DNA of 64,000 nt from Chaenocephalus aceratus (taxonomy: Eukaryota; Chordata; Actinopteri; Perciformes; Channichthyidae), in NCBI GenBank assembly GCA_023974075.1, contig CM043803.1, forward strand, positions 1,771,495-1,835,494, in the 5' to 3' direction. This document shows positions 1 to 11,744 of this stretch, piece by piece. Within the stretch, counting starts at the first letter, position 1. Every line of letters begins with the position of its first letter. The translations under genes and the position numbers were made by a program. The notes beneath the pieces are model-generated. The model made no database searches. It saw only the letters and a program-made list of their open reading frames with translations, and had not been told where the DNA came from.

Positions 1-2553
1 GACAGACTTCACAAATCAAACCCGGTGCACAGGCTGAGCCAGGGAATTAGTTTCACTGGGACTCCAGTTTGGTGCACATAGAAAGCAGTCTAATTACAAA
101 ATATGACGTTTCCTCACGTAGCATGGGAGATGTATGTCTTGCTTCCAAGTGAAAATAACTATGTAGTCATTAAATCATAAGAATCTCTGAGTTTGATGAA
201 CTACCGGACACTGATTTATTTATCTGACGTAATTAGGCAGTTGAAATCATCTAAAAACCAACTTAAACACAGTAAGAGTAATAGTTTGCCATTTTAGATT
301 TAATAAGAGGAAGTCATTTTTAAATACTTATTTTTTGTCTAAAATGCCCAATTGTGACTCCTTCATTCTCGAAATCTTGTTTTGTTCCACTGTATCTCCA
401 TTTTAGGAGCACCAGTAACCAGTTAGAGCTTTATTGGTACCTGATTCAGAAGACATTGTAATCTGAAACGCTACATAACCAGATGAGGTTCTTATGCTTC
501 ACCAAGCTGAGGTGTTGACAAGTTTATTTTAAAACCAGGGTAAAAATGTGATGAAGCCTGGCTTGAGTTTGGGTGTGTTTGCACGGCATTGCCGGGAGCA
601 GGTGTTTAGATGCTGTGAGTATCAGAAGTGAGGTTGTCCCTAATAATCACCATGTAAACGTTTCTCATTAGGCTGACTTAGCTGGAGCTCAGCCTTCTCC
701 AAAGATCCTGATGAACGTCTTCCTGTCTGTGGCACTGGTTCATAATTAACGCAGCATATGTTTATTCAAATCTCTGCACGGGTGTGACAGAGGGCTTCAG
801 GAGGCACCACCCACAGAGACTGTGAAAACAGAGGGTGGTGGAATTAAGTGAGGAAAGACAGAATGGAGAAATCTTGTGAGATCCAGATAGAGTGAGATAG
901 AAAAGATAGCACTTAGTGCTCAGCGGAATTCGCACAATTTGCTCATGAAGTCTTGGTGAAGTGCAAATGTATTCCTCAGCAACCCAGAAACAAACAAGCT
1001 GCCACTTCCTTAGCCTATAATTAGCTGGTAATCAATGCTGGGTGGGTTTCTGTCCTGTCAGGCATCCCATAGCCATCGTGGGGCAACACTAGACCTGCAG
1101 CTGTACTCTCAGGTCTCAGATGACAATCCAACATAAAGAACATTAAGCCATGTTTTCGGAAAGTGTTCTTTGCTTAAACGAGCTTCCTCAAAAACAGGCT
1201 AACAGGACTCACTTGTGTAAGATTTGAATACAACTTCAAGTAAGGCTATGTTGCCTTTTTCCTCTTATGTGAACTTTTGAGGATCTTTGTGACAAAAAGC
1301 TGAAAAAGCCACCACCTCCCTGATTCCCAGGGGAGTTCGTAGACAGCTCCATTGGCACATGTTGCGGTGTGACTCCCCCAGACATTTGCCACTTTCTCCA
1401 AGAGCTTGTTTAAGAGAGGGGAGTGTTGTGGTGGGAGAGTAATGGAACAGTGTGCAGTCTCTTGTTGGCCTATGAACCCTTGCTAACCCCTATAAACACG
1501 CAGAGAGTGCGTGTAAGCTTAAGGCAACAAGCAGCAGCTCTCTGGCTCCGACACTCTACAGTCAGATGTGACCTTTCAGCATGGAAATATTACGCACCCA
1601 AAACCGGACTCAGCTTCATTCCGTTAATTAGATTAGTTTTCAACATCAACACATAGTCCTCTTCACTTTGAGCTCCTATCATTTGTAAAATTGAAATCCT
1701 GATTTGAAGAAATGTGTAAGATTCTTTTATTTCATTTAGCACTTGCCCACCACTAAAATCCAGGCAGAGATTTTCTCTCTTTTTAACTCTTTTTGTGTTT
1801 TTCCGTCAACATCCTCCTAAATCTCTTAGCCTTTTTCATGATGTCTTGGGTCTGCACAAGGTCTGACTCAGAATTTGAGGGATCACAGACTGGGGGTTGA
1901 ATGCTGTGTGTGTCAAAACTTTCACAATGACTTTCAGGTATTTAATTTAATCTCTAGGTTTTCAAGAAAACCTATCTAGCTAAATTTAAACCACCTGCAT
2001 GAAACCTTACTCATTTTGAACTCTGCTCAGAAGAGGCCTCTACAGCACTAGTGCTAATGTAATCTGTTGAGCCTAAATTACAAATGTATTCTTCAATCAA
2101 AATATATTATGCAGCACATGTCTGCAGTGATATGAGGTATAGTGATGACCTAGCTATTGGAGGGGTTTTCCGGTAATTTAGTGTCGCATTTTCATAATGT
2201 TGGGGACAACAATGTAGAGCAGCAAAGAGGAACGTGCCCTAAATAGATTAAGCTTCAAACACTGGATCCTACACTTATCGTAATCAAAGTGTTTGAAAAA
2301 GCCCACCCTGTCTGGTGAATATTCACGTCTTATAAACTTCACACCCACAGTTCCACAGACTTTCTGTAAAACCTTTTTGGTCTGCAAGCCTAAACCAAGT
2401 AAACAATGAGCATATAAGATTATCTGTGAATTCAAAGGCTAAGTACTCTTCATCATAAAAAAACAACATTTTCTCTAAAAGCACAGAATAAGTTTTCAAT
2501 AGGGGTATCTCAATCAAAATTACAAAAAAATTCCCACTGAGTTTGGAGTTTGC
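1..2553. other. No gene seen (intergenic or intronic, AT-rich)
   Basis: No reading frame here resembles a known protein, and no exon with good splice signals or repeat with clear ends was recognised. The short open frames are the size expected by chance in AT-rich vertebrate DNA. A T run lies at about 2631-2644. Confidence 0.5.
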
Positions 2554-2789
2554 TTAAAGGAATGGTATGCTCATGACACTCATTTTTAAATAATTATCAT
2601 CCGATAAAACAGACCAGTCTCTGCCAGTCTTTTTTTTTTTTTTTGTAATCCGATGACATTATCAGTGATTTTAAACTGATTATATACCAAAATAACATCA
2701 ACACTGTGGGCGCCGCCATTTTCCGGACGTGACGTAAACCATGCGTTTGGTTTTCGAAGACACGTTGATCTCCATGTTATTTACTGTAG

Positions 2790-3206
2790 TTTCTCTCTTC
2801 GAAATATTGCCACAATTCTGATAGGAACAATCCACGGAATGCTTGGTTCCATCTGTTGCCAAAAGGTAAGCGTAAGAAGTACATTCGGAGGCAGTGGCTA
2901 GCGAAATGTGGCCGGCCCGAACCGAGAGATTCACAGGCTCATGTATGCAGCGAACATTTCAAATTTCCGGATGACTACTCAGAGAGTATGATAAAACATA
3001 ACATGGGATTTATGGAACAACCATTACTTAATGGAGATGCAGTACCATCGGTCTTTCTGGTGTCATCACCGACCAGGACACCAGTTCGGCCAGTTGAGAA
3101 ATCGCCCTCTGCAAGTGTGAAGCGACGGAGGAGCAGAAGTAGTGCTCGGAGTAAGAATAAGGTATGTTATAGCGCATTTCCATTGCAGCGGCTAGCCCCG
3201 TTTTAA
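2790..3206 (+). pseudogene. THAP zinc-finger exon, remnant of a transposase
   Basis: The frame is open after an in-frame stop at 2787-2789. It encodes a THAP-like domain: YCHNSD near the start, WFHLLPK, RRQW, then VCSEHF followed by FPDDY. THAP domains are C2CH zinc fingers that bind DNA, here presumably the transposon ends. Only one cysteine of the first pair is in frame; a possible partner TGT at 2784-2786 lies in another frame before the stop. A lysine/arginine-rich tail follows (KRRRSRSSARSKNK). AAG|GTATGT near 3161 looks like a splice donor, so the open frame to 3206 probably overruns the exon. There is no initiator ATG in frame. It could instead be a host THAP gene exon, but the flanking inverted ends favour a transposon relic. 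Confidence 0.65.
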
Positions 3207-3387
3207 CGTCCTTTAGCATCCAGGCCAGTTTTTGGTGGCCTTTCCATATAGCGTAGTACCGGCTAGTGTCTATTTTCCCCCAGTTTTTTTCCGGCCCCAT
3301 AAAATCGTGATTCTATGGCCAGGGACAACGAAGCTGAGTATGCTAAACTAGAGAGGGAATCGCTAGCAAGGGTGGTACTACATGCAT

Positions 3388-3665
3388 ACATATAGTATCT
3401 TATATCATCTTCCTATTATACACACATGCATTTCCAAACATCTGGACTACCTATGTTGCAAATGTATTATCTTTTCAATGTACACACGGCATCTATTGCA
3501 CGTCTGTCCGTCCTGGGAGAGGGATCCCTCCTCTGCTGCTCTCCCTGAGGTTTCTCCATGTTCCCTTTAAACTGTGGGTTTTCTTCGGAAGTTTTTCCTT
3601 GTACGATATGAGGGTCTAAGGACAGAGGGTGTCGTATTGTCATACTGATATGTATGGCTGAATTC
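3388..3665 (+). repeat. LINE 3'-tail copy (L2-like family)
   Basis: This segment is closely similar to 22062-22172, which forms the 3' untranslated part of the L2-like LINE at 20-22 kb. Shared landmarks are the CACACATGCATTTCC start and the CTGTCCGTCCTGGGAGAGG block. This copy runs further, through GGGTCTAAGGACAGAGG, the ending common in teleost LINE/SINE tails. It lies inside the THAP transposon. Confidence 0.7.
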
Positions 3666-3971
3666 CCCCATCCAATCTCTTCACATTGGTCAAAACTTCT
3701 TCCTCTGCTGACGAGTCCGAACTCAAATACTCCGCCATGTTTCCGTGTGTTGACAAAGTGAACGCATGGATGACGTCACAACCATCACGTGACTACTCAA
3801 AATGGCAAAAATGGCGGCGGCCAGACAGAATATACAGGTTTTGATCAAAAAGAGCTATAAAATTATTTACCGGGGAATATCGCTGATTTCTTCAGGGTAT
3901 GGTTTAAACATAATGTTTCACTAAATACTGAAGTTTTGATTAATTATCTAATGAGTGGACCATTCCTTTAA

Positions 3972-4786
3972 CTGTCAGCTTCTAATTGTTGAGATTATTA
4001 AGAGAGGCTGATGGGAAAACTGGTAAAAACACTGGATAAAGGAATTGTGTCTTAGAATTGTGGCACTATTCAGCTATAGTGCTAATGTTATCTTAGCTTG
4101 TTTCTCTCATTATGCGGAACTAATACATATTGTACATTTTTATTACACATAATCAAAAAAATGAAAGTGCATAGGAAAAGTATAGATCATATGGTTTACA
4201 TTTAATGCACTGCAAGCAGCTAGTAGAACTGACAGATTCACGAGCCACAATAATTTAAACTAGGATCTGACTGATGGTTGGTTTTGCTTACAAGCCCAAC
4301 CTTGCTGGTGCTCATGTAGGTTCATTCATGCTGGGTTGGGCATATGGGGCTTGCAGATCCTTGGGAGGTCCACACAACACTGGCAGCTTTATGTTTCTCG
4401 GACAGACAGCAGTGCCCAACTATGACAAAACAGGGCAGCTGTGCACTTCCCCACATTCCTCTGGCCTGCTCCATGAACGCAGATCACCAACCTCCCATCA
4501 ATCTCCCCCCAAAACATTGCCTTACAGGCACCATACATCTCAACACACACCCTGTACCCCACCCACCTCATATGCAGACAGACACCCCACCTCAACCGCC
4601 GTCCACTTGCCCTCCGACTACATTAAGAAATCATCACCCTTGTCAGGTTCAAGCTGACCCTGCTATACTAAGTGCTACTGTCAGGGTCAGCTGCACGGCT
4701 GCAGCTACTGTTGGGGATGTAATCACCACCAAATGAGAAGCTCATGGAAGGTTGGGCATAGAGAGCCTTATGGAGTCAATGTGAGC
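3972..4786. other. No gene seen
   Basis: This is spacer between two DNA transposons. A C-rich, proline-coding stretch at 4490-4640 is open in two overlapping frames, but it is low-complexity and has no recognised domain. ATGTGAGC at 4779-4786 is the left target duplication of the next element. Confidence 0.45.
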
Positions 4787-5374
4787 CAGAGTCCTGCACG
4801 GGTCTGATTTTCAAAAACCCACTCCCGCCCGCACCCGCGACGTGCAATACCGAACCCACCCCGCTACCCGCACATATTGCCAATTAATTCCGCAAACCGA
4901 CCGGACCCGTCGGCACAAGACCCGCAAATCGACCCAAACCCGCATATCCTATGAGCAGTGAAAACATGCAATTATTAACACACGCAGTTGCGTATTTGGC
5001 TCAAAAAGCGTTATTTTCTCCATCGAGGATGACACCAAAAGCCTCCCAGATGTTGGATTTCGCTCTTGTGGAAGAGTTATTGACAATGCTGTATTCTCCG
5101 AGCTTCGCCTTCACCTCAGCCATTTTGAATGTGGCGCGTTCAGCAGCAGATTGATGCGGTGCAGAGGTTATGATTATGCGCGGTCCCGCGGGGGAGAGGT
5201 CTGAGGATTTAACCATTACATTATTATTATTTGTAATATATTTATCATGCAACACCCGTGACCCGACCCGACCCGCATCTTCTTTGTTTTACCCAGAACT
5301 GAACCTGAAAAAAAATGTTTGAAAAAATACCACCCGCGAATAACTTTTTTTACCCGACCCGATGCAAGTCTCTG
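4787..5374. mobile_element. hAT-type MITE with target duplication
   Basis: The termini are CAGAGTCCTGCACGGGTC at the left and, reading inward from the right, CAGAGACTTGCATCGGGTC. They are flanked by ATGTGAGC (4779-4786) and CTGTGAGC (5375-5382), which match at 7 of 8 bases. CAGAG termini and an 8-bp duplication fit the hAT superfamily. The interior carries degenerate GACCC-rich repeats near both ends and no transposase, so the element is non-autonomous. Confidence 0.8.
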
Positions 5375-5382
5375 CTGTGAGC

Positions 5383-5768
5383 CCATGCAGACTGACTATT
5401 AAACGTTTGAGTTTCCCCACCTCGACATTTTCTCTGTATGACTGAAATTGTGAATGAGTGGTTGTAGTTGTGTGGTTGTGTTTCTATTGGCCAATGGCCC
5501 AGAGTAGGTACTTGGCATGCTGCCACACTATGACTTATGTTTTCATGTGAGTAAGAGAGAGAATGAGGGTGAGAGTGAGTGTTTCCATGATTTTCTGCAC
5601 AACCAAATATGTGTTTTGAAGAAGTTTGAATGTGGAATAATTTATGAAAAATTGAATAAATAAGAGAGAAATACATTGGACGTAAGCTTTCTTGCAGTGT
5701 GTAAGATGAGACAATTGATGCAACTTTTATGTTTGTAGAGTAAAAGGAGGCTACAGCAAGGAGGTCGC
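5383..5768. other. No gene seen
   Basis: AT-rich spacer with no exon, tRNA-like or repeat boundary recognised. Confidence 0.4.
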
Positions 5769-6111
5769 TAGCTTAGCTTAGCATAATGACAGGACGTGGA
5801 CAAAGCTAGCCTGGCCCTGTAGAAAGGTAACACAATCTGACCTACGTGCACTGTAAAGGTCACATATTAACACTATATATAGTTTGTTAAATACAAGGTA
5901 GAAATGAGCAATTCTAACAGGAAAACATGGCTAACCTGGCTCGCTAACAAATGATCTGGCATCCATAAACCTGCAATTCATAATTTTTACACATTGTTTA
6001 GAGATTAAATAAACTGTGCTTTGCTGATAAATTATGTATTCATTTATGTAAATATTGTTACCTTTGGACAGAGCCAGGATAGCTGTTTCCTCCTATTTAT
6101 GCTAAGCTAAC
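5769..6111. repeat. Inverted-repeat MITE
   Basis: The left end (TAGCTTAGCTTAGCATAATG, then CTAGCCTGGCCCTGT and AAAGGTAACA) recurs inverted at the right (TGTTACCTTTGGACAGAGCC through ATGCTAAGCTAAC). The arms are about 55-65 bp with moderate divergence, around a short AT-rich centre. The motif is common in teleost genomes and I assign no superfamily. A target duplication was not identified. Confidence 0.7.
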
Positions 6112-7620
6112 CTTCAATAGCTTTATATTTACCGTAGGCCTACTGAAGAGAGTGCCCTCAATCTTGTCCTTTAACTTTGTCAAGTTAAAAAAAGGAACAT
6201 AAGTCTCTCAAAAAATCTTGAAATAAGGACATCCACCTACATTACAATCTAATCATATCCTCATTCTCTCTGTGTCCTGTAGCATCTGTCATTGAACTGC
6301 TTAACATTCAACTTTATTTGTATGACCGTATGCCTATTTTATGATGCTTGGATAACTTCACAAAGTTATGTAGGGCATGGAGAAATACAGGATGTTTTCT
6401 TTTATGAACAAGCTCTGTTGTCTTTGTCTATCCAGAGTGTCAGCTGTACATCAGCTGCCATTCGGGATCAGCGCTTGTTCTAATGCCTATTTATCAGGCC
6501 ATAATTCCTGCAGGACAAAGCGTCAGGTGCTCACAGTTCAGCCAAGGATTTCCACAGATCTGCATCACCTATCCAGAAGGAAAGGTCTGTTCATTTAATA
6601 ATTGATTGACCCTCATTCAGGTTCATCACATGTAGGCACCTAACAAGGTTTCTGTTGTATGGCAGTGTCTGCCCTGACCTCTTAATCCCATTCTGACATT
6701 TGAAAAATTGCTTTATTATCCCTAAAGTTACCGTATCTTAACTGATGGAATTCAGAGGATGTTCACATGAAACCAGCAGAAATGTGAGATGTTGAACTGG
6801 CAGGGAAATATTTGCTGAATTTCATCATATTCCCTTAAGTGAAAGAAAAGCTTTATTGCTGTTTCTGCTGACTTAACTTGATTTCAAGCTCAATCAAACG
6901 TCAGTTGTCCTCAGCCAATGCATAGGATTTTCCTAACAAAAAAACATTGTATATACTCATTCAAAAGAATCCTTCTCAATCCACAGTTATGACACACGAG
7001 AGGTGCATGGTGGTGTCTGTATCTGAAGTGCCATCTGCTCGGATTTTCTCTACTTCTTTACACTTTGCCCTTTTCGGGACATTGCTGGTCATCAACCTCT
7101 ATAAAGAAGTAACGACGAGGTGCCACATTGTGAACACACTTCCAAAAAGAAGTTACAAAAATGCTGACCAAAACAACAAATAAAGGGCGATATGCCATGC
7201 GGACAAAGCTAATTTATAAACGAGAGTGACGAGCACCATAACCCTCATTGAGCCAGGAAGAGGATGGAGTCATTATAAACCACAACCAACAAACCAAACT
7301 CATTAGGCACTTTCACACCGGAGTACTTTTATCTGTGCTTTTACCGTTTAGTTCCGATAGTTCCTGGAATTTTGCGTTCACACCAAAAAGAGTACTTAGT
7401 TCAGAAAAAACTTGTACCATGGATGTATAATAAGAACTGGATACAGCGTGGGAGGCGGGGTCTCGTTCTTTCCTATGAGAGCTGCTCATTGGCGCATGAG
7501 GACAAAATGGCCCAACTTTTGAGAGAGCGAAACGTCACAGATTACCCATCATGCCTGGCTGTCAGAGCAGAAGTACCCGTATGTGCGCTCATAGAGCATG
7601 TGCAGTTGAGTCATGGGAGC
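6112..7620. other. No gene seen
   Basis: No supported exon. A segment from about 7299 (ACTTTCACACCGGAGTAC) onward looks like interspersed-repeat sequence, but its ends were not resolved. Confidence 0.4.
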
Positions 7621-8905
7621 CTGCCTGCAGACCTCCACTCTCTGGACAGTTCCGGTGCAGACCTCCACTCTCAGGACACCTCCACTGTCAGTACAGGAAG
7701 TGACGATTCTGACGCGTTTTTTCCCCGCCCACCGAAGGACTCGTTTGATGGAAGTTTTCAAATCACAATGGAGACTCATCACGGAGGTGATGAGTCCGAC
7801 CACCTTGCACTTTGGGTCGGCCTTGGTCAAGCCCTTTTGACCCCCCCAGCCTGGTTCTCGTAAAAGTGTTTCGCTCAAATGACACCATGGAGGAATGTAA
7901 CGGGAGTCGACAGGGGACTCTGCCCGCCTCACTAGTGCCTATTTTCGGACACTTTTTTTCACTTTTCCCCGGTTTTATTATTTTTTTGGCTATTTCACTC
8001 GGTTTCTACCGGGGACATTGCCCGGTCTCAGGTGTCCCCCCACGGCCTGTGTCCAGCCCCTCCCCCCCCCACACTCATCCATATATTAACGGATTTTGAC
8101 AATTTTTGTTGCATTTTTCTCCTCTCCTCTCACTGATCGAATGGCAAACGCGACCCACTGTCGGAAGGCCTCGGCGCCGGCCGATATGAAGCCTGACCAA
8201 GACGCACCGTCCAGGGGTCCCACGGGTCCCACGGGTCCCGCAGCGGGGTGGAGGTTCCCAGCTGGAACCTCCCCACCTCCACCGCGGTGCACCCGGCAAA
8301 CACGGTTGTTTCTCGAACCTTCCACTGTTGTCTAGCGGGTGTAACTAAAATACAAGATGTCGTATTTATATATATAAATAAATATATCTATATATATATA
8401 TAGATAATAAGTGTTAGTGCGATTTTATGTTGTATTAGCGTGCATTTCCTGTTCGGAAAGTGGTGCTGTACTGAGAGTAAACAATACAAGGTGTCCCTAT
8501 TTTTATATATATCTATACATGTATATACTTTATATAATAAGTGTCAGTATGATTTTATTTTGTATTTGCGTGCATTTCCTGTTCAGAAAGTGGCGCTGCG
8601 GCTGTACTGATAGTAACTACAATACAAGGTGTCCGTATATATCTATATATATATATCTATATATATATATATATCTATATATATATATATATATAGATAT
8701 ATATGTATATAGTAAGTCTCACGATCCGTCACGATCCGATTTTATTTTGTATTTGCGTGCATTTCCTGTTTGGAAAGTGGCACTGTACTGATAGTGGTGA
8801 TTTTATTTTGGAATTCTTAGCGTGCACTTCCTGTACTGACAGTGGAGGTGTCCTGAGAGTGGAGGTCTGCACCGGAACTGTCCTGAGAGTGGAGGTCTGC
8901 AGGCA
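7621..8905. mobile_element. Foldback repeat with ~84-bp near-identical arms
   Basis: 7621-7702 and 8821-8905 are inverted copies differing at about two positions. Each arm has its own direct repeat: a GCAGACCTCCACTCTC unit occurs twice. The 1.1 kb between the arms encodes nothing recognisable. It contains a C-rich block near 8059-8070, GGGTCCCACG repeats near 8216-8237, and AT microsatellites. The very low arm divergence, compared with other repeats here, points to a recent insertion or to gene conversion between arms. No target duplication was found, so the outer limits may extend beyond the arms. Confidence 0.7.
8412..8830. repeat. Tandem ~100-200 bp units interrupted by (AT)n
   Basis: Three to four copies of a unit containing GCGTGCATTTCCTGTT, GAAAGTGG and a CTGTACTGAKAGT-like motif start near 8412, 8540, 8737 and 8815. 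They are separated by TATATA microsatellites (about 8368-8402, 8497-8540 and 8636-8712). The last copy merges into the right foldback arm, which shares the CACTTCCTGTACTGACAG motif, so the array may have grown from the arm. Confidence 0.6.
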
Positions 8906-9250
8906 GCCCTCTCAGTTGAGTTGCCCCTTAAGCCCTGCCCCCGAGCTCCCACTCTCAGATGCGCGTTCATAATGCCGAGGAAAATAACTCTCAGAATAAC
9001 GTTATTAGCACATTTTACAACTTGAGGAACGAATGTTTTTAATAAGGGCTATACAAATGTTCATACTGGGTAGTTTATTTAGTTAAAAAAAATTATCCAA
9101 CGATTTACAGACCACTCTTTCCCAATGTAAGTCAATGGGAAAAAGTGTTTCCGGGCCCAGCAACCCATACGGAAGTGTAGTACCGCCGTTTGGCCACAAC
9201 GAATATCTTCCTCAGAGTCCGGCGCACTTCCTGGGGGCTTGACTTGTACC
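8906..9250. other. No gene seen
   Basis: Spacer between repeats with no recognised exon. GTAAGTCAATGGGAAAAAGT near 9126 is a motif often found at repeat edges in fish, but no ends were defined. Confidence 0.35.
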
Positions 9251-9360
9251 TAGGGTTGGCAACCGAAACTCGGTTCCAGATGATAACCGATAAGAAAATG
9301 CCGTGTACCCATACAAAATACACAATTTCGGTTCTGCTTAACGGTTCCTAAACGCGGTAG

Positions 9361-9415
9361 ACCCTGTATTCCACCGGGTCCGTCTGCGCCGCGGTGACCC
9401 GGTGGAATACAGGGT
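9361..9415. repeat. Perfect 20-bp-stem palindrome
   Basis: ACCCTGTATTCCACCGGGTC (9361-9380) is followed by a 15-nt loop and then its exact reverse complement (9396-9415). Related sequence (TATTCCACCAGACCCGCTGC) occurs near 21389 in the GC-rich insertion of the L2 LINE, so the hairpin probably comes from a repeat family. Confidence 0.9.
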
Positions 9416-9599
9416 AAGGGCGGACTGGCCATCTGTGTGTTCTGGAGAATCACAGAACGGCCGGTTGTCAGCGGGCCGTTGACGGTTTTAAACGGCATCA
9501 TGTAAGTTGCGCTGACAGGCGACAGAGGTCCACAGTTGCCCCACAGCGAGGCTTCTCCCGTAGACAGTTCACAAGCTCAGTCACCTCATAACACCAAAG

Positions 9600-9674
9600 A
9601 TGGATCGCGGTAAACGCTCTAAAGTGAGGCTCCACTACACTAAAAAAGACAAGGCACAGTGTAATGCCTGTTAA
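9600..9674 (+). pseudogene. BED zinc-finger N-terminus (hAT transposase fragment)
   Basis: The frame starts at ATG and reads MDRGKRSKVRLHYTKKDKAQ, then CNAC, then a TAA stop. The CxxC pair and preceding basic/aromatic residues fit the first half of a BED finger, a DNA-binding domain at the start of many hAT transposases. The histidine half and everything downstream are lost. It is too short to be functional. Confidence 0.55.
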
Positions 9675-9917
9675 TGGCTTGCCACAGGCATAGCTCAGTT
9701 AAAATAAAGCACAGCTATTGTGCACTACATTTGTATTGCATGTATATTTTTTATTTGTAAAAATGTCAGTTAAAGCTTAAAAGAATAAAGATAATTTTGT
9801 TATCTAAACGTTTGACCTCTTTCTTTTACAATTTTGGAATCGAAACGGGGAATCGATAAGAACCGGAATCGATAAGCAGAACCGGAATCGGAAGCGGAAA
9901 CTTTTGCACCCTTACTA

Positions 9918-11040
9918 GAAAAACACCGCCCGAGAAGGTGCAGCAGAAAATTACTTTTGAAGGGGATCTGATGTGAACGCTGTATTAAAATAATCCTGCC
10001 CCCTTTGCTCCTTAGCATCCTGCGAGCTTGATGCTGGGGGCCTTGATATTACAATCACTGTAATGAAGCCGGGATTGATTGAATGATTGGCAGCTTGAAA
10101 CATGTGCGACGAATGACCTGAGCCGCCGACTCGATGCACAAACACAGCGATGATGGACGCTGCGCTGTAGGGGACGTGAAGGCGTGGAAAGTGCAGCAAG
10201 GTTTAAGACCAAAGTGTGTATGTGTGTGTAGAAGATGCTGGAGCCCCTGTTTCGTTCACTTGCTCCTGGGTGAGCGCTGGCATTTGTGTGCAATGTGAAT
10301 ATGTGTATTTGTGTACATGGCTTTGATTGGCAGGACGCAGAGGGGCACTGCTAGGGGGTCGAACAAGTGCAGGAGGAGGAGGGGGAGGTGTACTGGTTCT
10401 GAGGTGCTGTCTATATGTGCGTGTTGGGATTCAGATCAGACACGTTTAGCTGGACACGTTGGCTTTAAGCGGCGTTTCATCTGATAACAGCTTGCCAACC
10501 AGAGGTCTTGCCTGCCACCACAGCCACCACCTAAGCCCTCCGATTTATCTGGCCCTATCAGTCCACTGCTATCTGTATCAATCATTAGAAATCATTTATT
10601 TTTAGTGGGATGTGGCCTCTCGCCCTCCTTGCTGCCCTCTTGCCCCATCGGGCCCCCTCTGCCTCGGAGCCCCTCACTAATGAGTGTCAATCTGGAGGGC
10701 TGTGGCACTTTTACTGCAGACACCTCCCCTGACAAACGCAGGGCTTCAGTCAACATGAATCACACAAGTGGACGCCAGCAAAAGTGACAACCGTGCCCTC
10801 CGCTACCAACCCCCCCCCCCCTCGTTTCCTCGCCAGCATTTTGAAAAGTTTGCTCACAGAAGCCAGAGCATATGTTGATGGATGAATTTAACTGCTTGAT
10901 GCAAAAGACTAAGTGTGTATGAGAAAACACTCTGTATTTACTATCAGTGTAAGGAAGATCACTTTTGTAATGCAATGTTAAACATGTTAAATACTAAATA
11001 ACATGTACAAAATATTGTCTAGTTTGTATTAAATGTTCTT
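9918..11040. other. No gene; possible conserved non-coding block
   Basis: No exon is supported. The part at about 10450-10800 is GC-richer and of unique appearance. It contains AT-rich homeodomain-like words (ATCAATCATTAGAAATCATT near 10577) next to GC-rich stretches, the texture of teleost conserved non-coding elements. This is an impression only; an alignment with other fish would decide it. Confidence 0.3.
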
Positions 11041-11048
11041 CCCACCCA

Positions 11049-11744
11049 GAGAACATCATCGTCAAGTTTTCTGATGACACCACTGTGGTGGTGCTTATCT
11101 CAGGAGGAGACGAGTCGGCCTACAGGAGTGAGGTACAGAAGCTCTCAGCGTGGTGTTCAGTGAACAACCTGGCACTGAACCCCACGAAAACCAAAGAGAT
11201 CATCGTAGACTTCAGGAGAAATACTACCGACCTCGCTCCCCTCGACATTAATGGCGAGTGTGTGGAGAGGGTCCACTCCTTCAAGTTCCTCGGCGTCCTC
11301 ATCACCAACAACCTTTCCTGGAAGGACAACACCACAGCTGTCATCAAGAAGGCCCAGCAGCGTCTGCACTTCCTGAGGGTGCTCAGGAAGAACAACTTGG
11401 ACACTAAGCTGCTGGTGACCTTCTACCGCTCTACCATCGAGAGCCTATTAACATACTGCATCACGGTGTGGTACGCCAGCTGCACTGAGGCTGACAGGAT
11501 GAGGCTCCAGAGAGTCGTAAAATCAGCACAGAGGATCATCGGCTGCCCTCTCCCCTCCCTGATGGACATTTACACCTCCCGCTGCCTCAGTAAAGCCAAA
11601 AACATTATTAAGGACAGCTCACACCCCGGCTTTCACCTGTTCGACCTGCTGCCCTCCGGCAGGCGCTACAGGTGTATCACATCCAAAACAAACAGACTCA
11701 AAGAGAGTTTTTTCCCAAGAGCCATCATTGTTCTTAACTCCTGA
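11049..11744 (+). pseudogene. Rex1-like reverse transcriptase, C-terminal part
   Basis: Translation is open from about 11049 (NIIVKFSDDTTVVVLIS) through the RT thumb region to the C-terminal ILNS end. The F-S-D-D box corresponds to the RT YADD motif, with the preceding tyrosine region altered. Downstream are SAWCSVNNLALNPTKTKEI, FKFLGV and a SRCLSKAKNI C-terminal stretch typical of Rex1. The N-terminal RT motifs and any endonuclease are missing, so the copy is dead. No frameshift is visible in the retained 230 codons, which suggests a fairly young insertion. Confidence 0.8.

Larger units (their letters stand above)
2554..3971 (+). mobile_element. TTAA-ended THAP DNA transposon relic (Kolobok-like)
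   Basis: The two ends are inverted copies of TTAAAGGAATGGT (2554-2566 and 3959-3971), and a CACTCATT-like match continues the homology inward. The outer TTAA can be read as a TTAA target duplication. TTAA targets together with a THAP-domain transposase are hallmarks of the Kolobok superfamily; P elements also carry THAP domains but make 8-bp duplications, and none is visible here. The element is about 1.4 kb. It holds one THAP exon, then an inserted LINE 3' tail (about 3388-3665), then a right flank rich in CRE/NRF-like motifs. No transposase catalytic core is present, so this is a deletion derivative. The superfamily assignment is inferred. Confidence 0.7.
9251..9917 (+). mobile_element. hAT-like transposon relic with BED-finger fragment
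   Basis: The left end TAGGGTTGGCAACCGAAAC and the right end, read inward (TAAGGGTGCAAAAGTTTCCG), are degenerate inverted repeats. Both are followed by runs of CGGTTC/ATCGATAA motifs. Between them is a 24-codon BED zinc-finger start (9600-9674). hAT transposases often begin with a BED finger. No catalytic domain remains and no 8-bp duplication was found. Confidence 0.5.

Noticed and set aside
4274..4736. Two overlapping proline/histidine-rich open frames
   Set aside because: Low-complexity C-rich DNA with no domain and no splice support.
7372..7863. 163-codon open frame
   Set aside because: It runs across the left foldback arm and its internal direct repeats; the repeated SLDSSGADLHSQD pattern reflects the DNA repeat.
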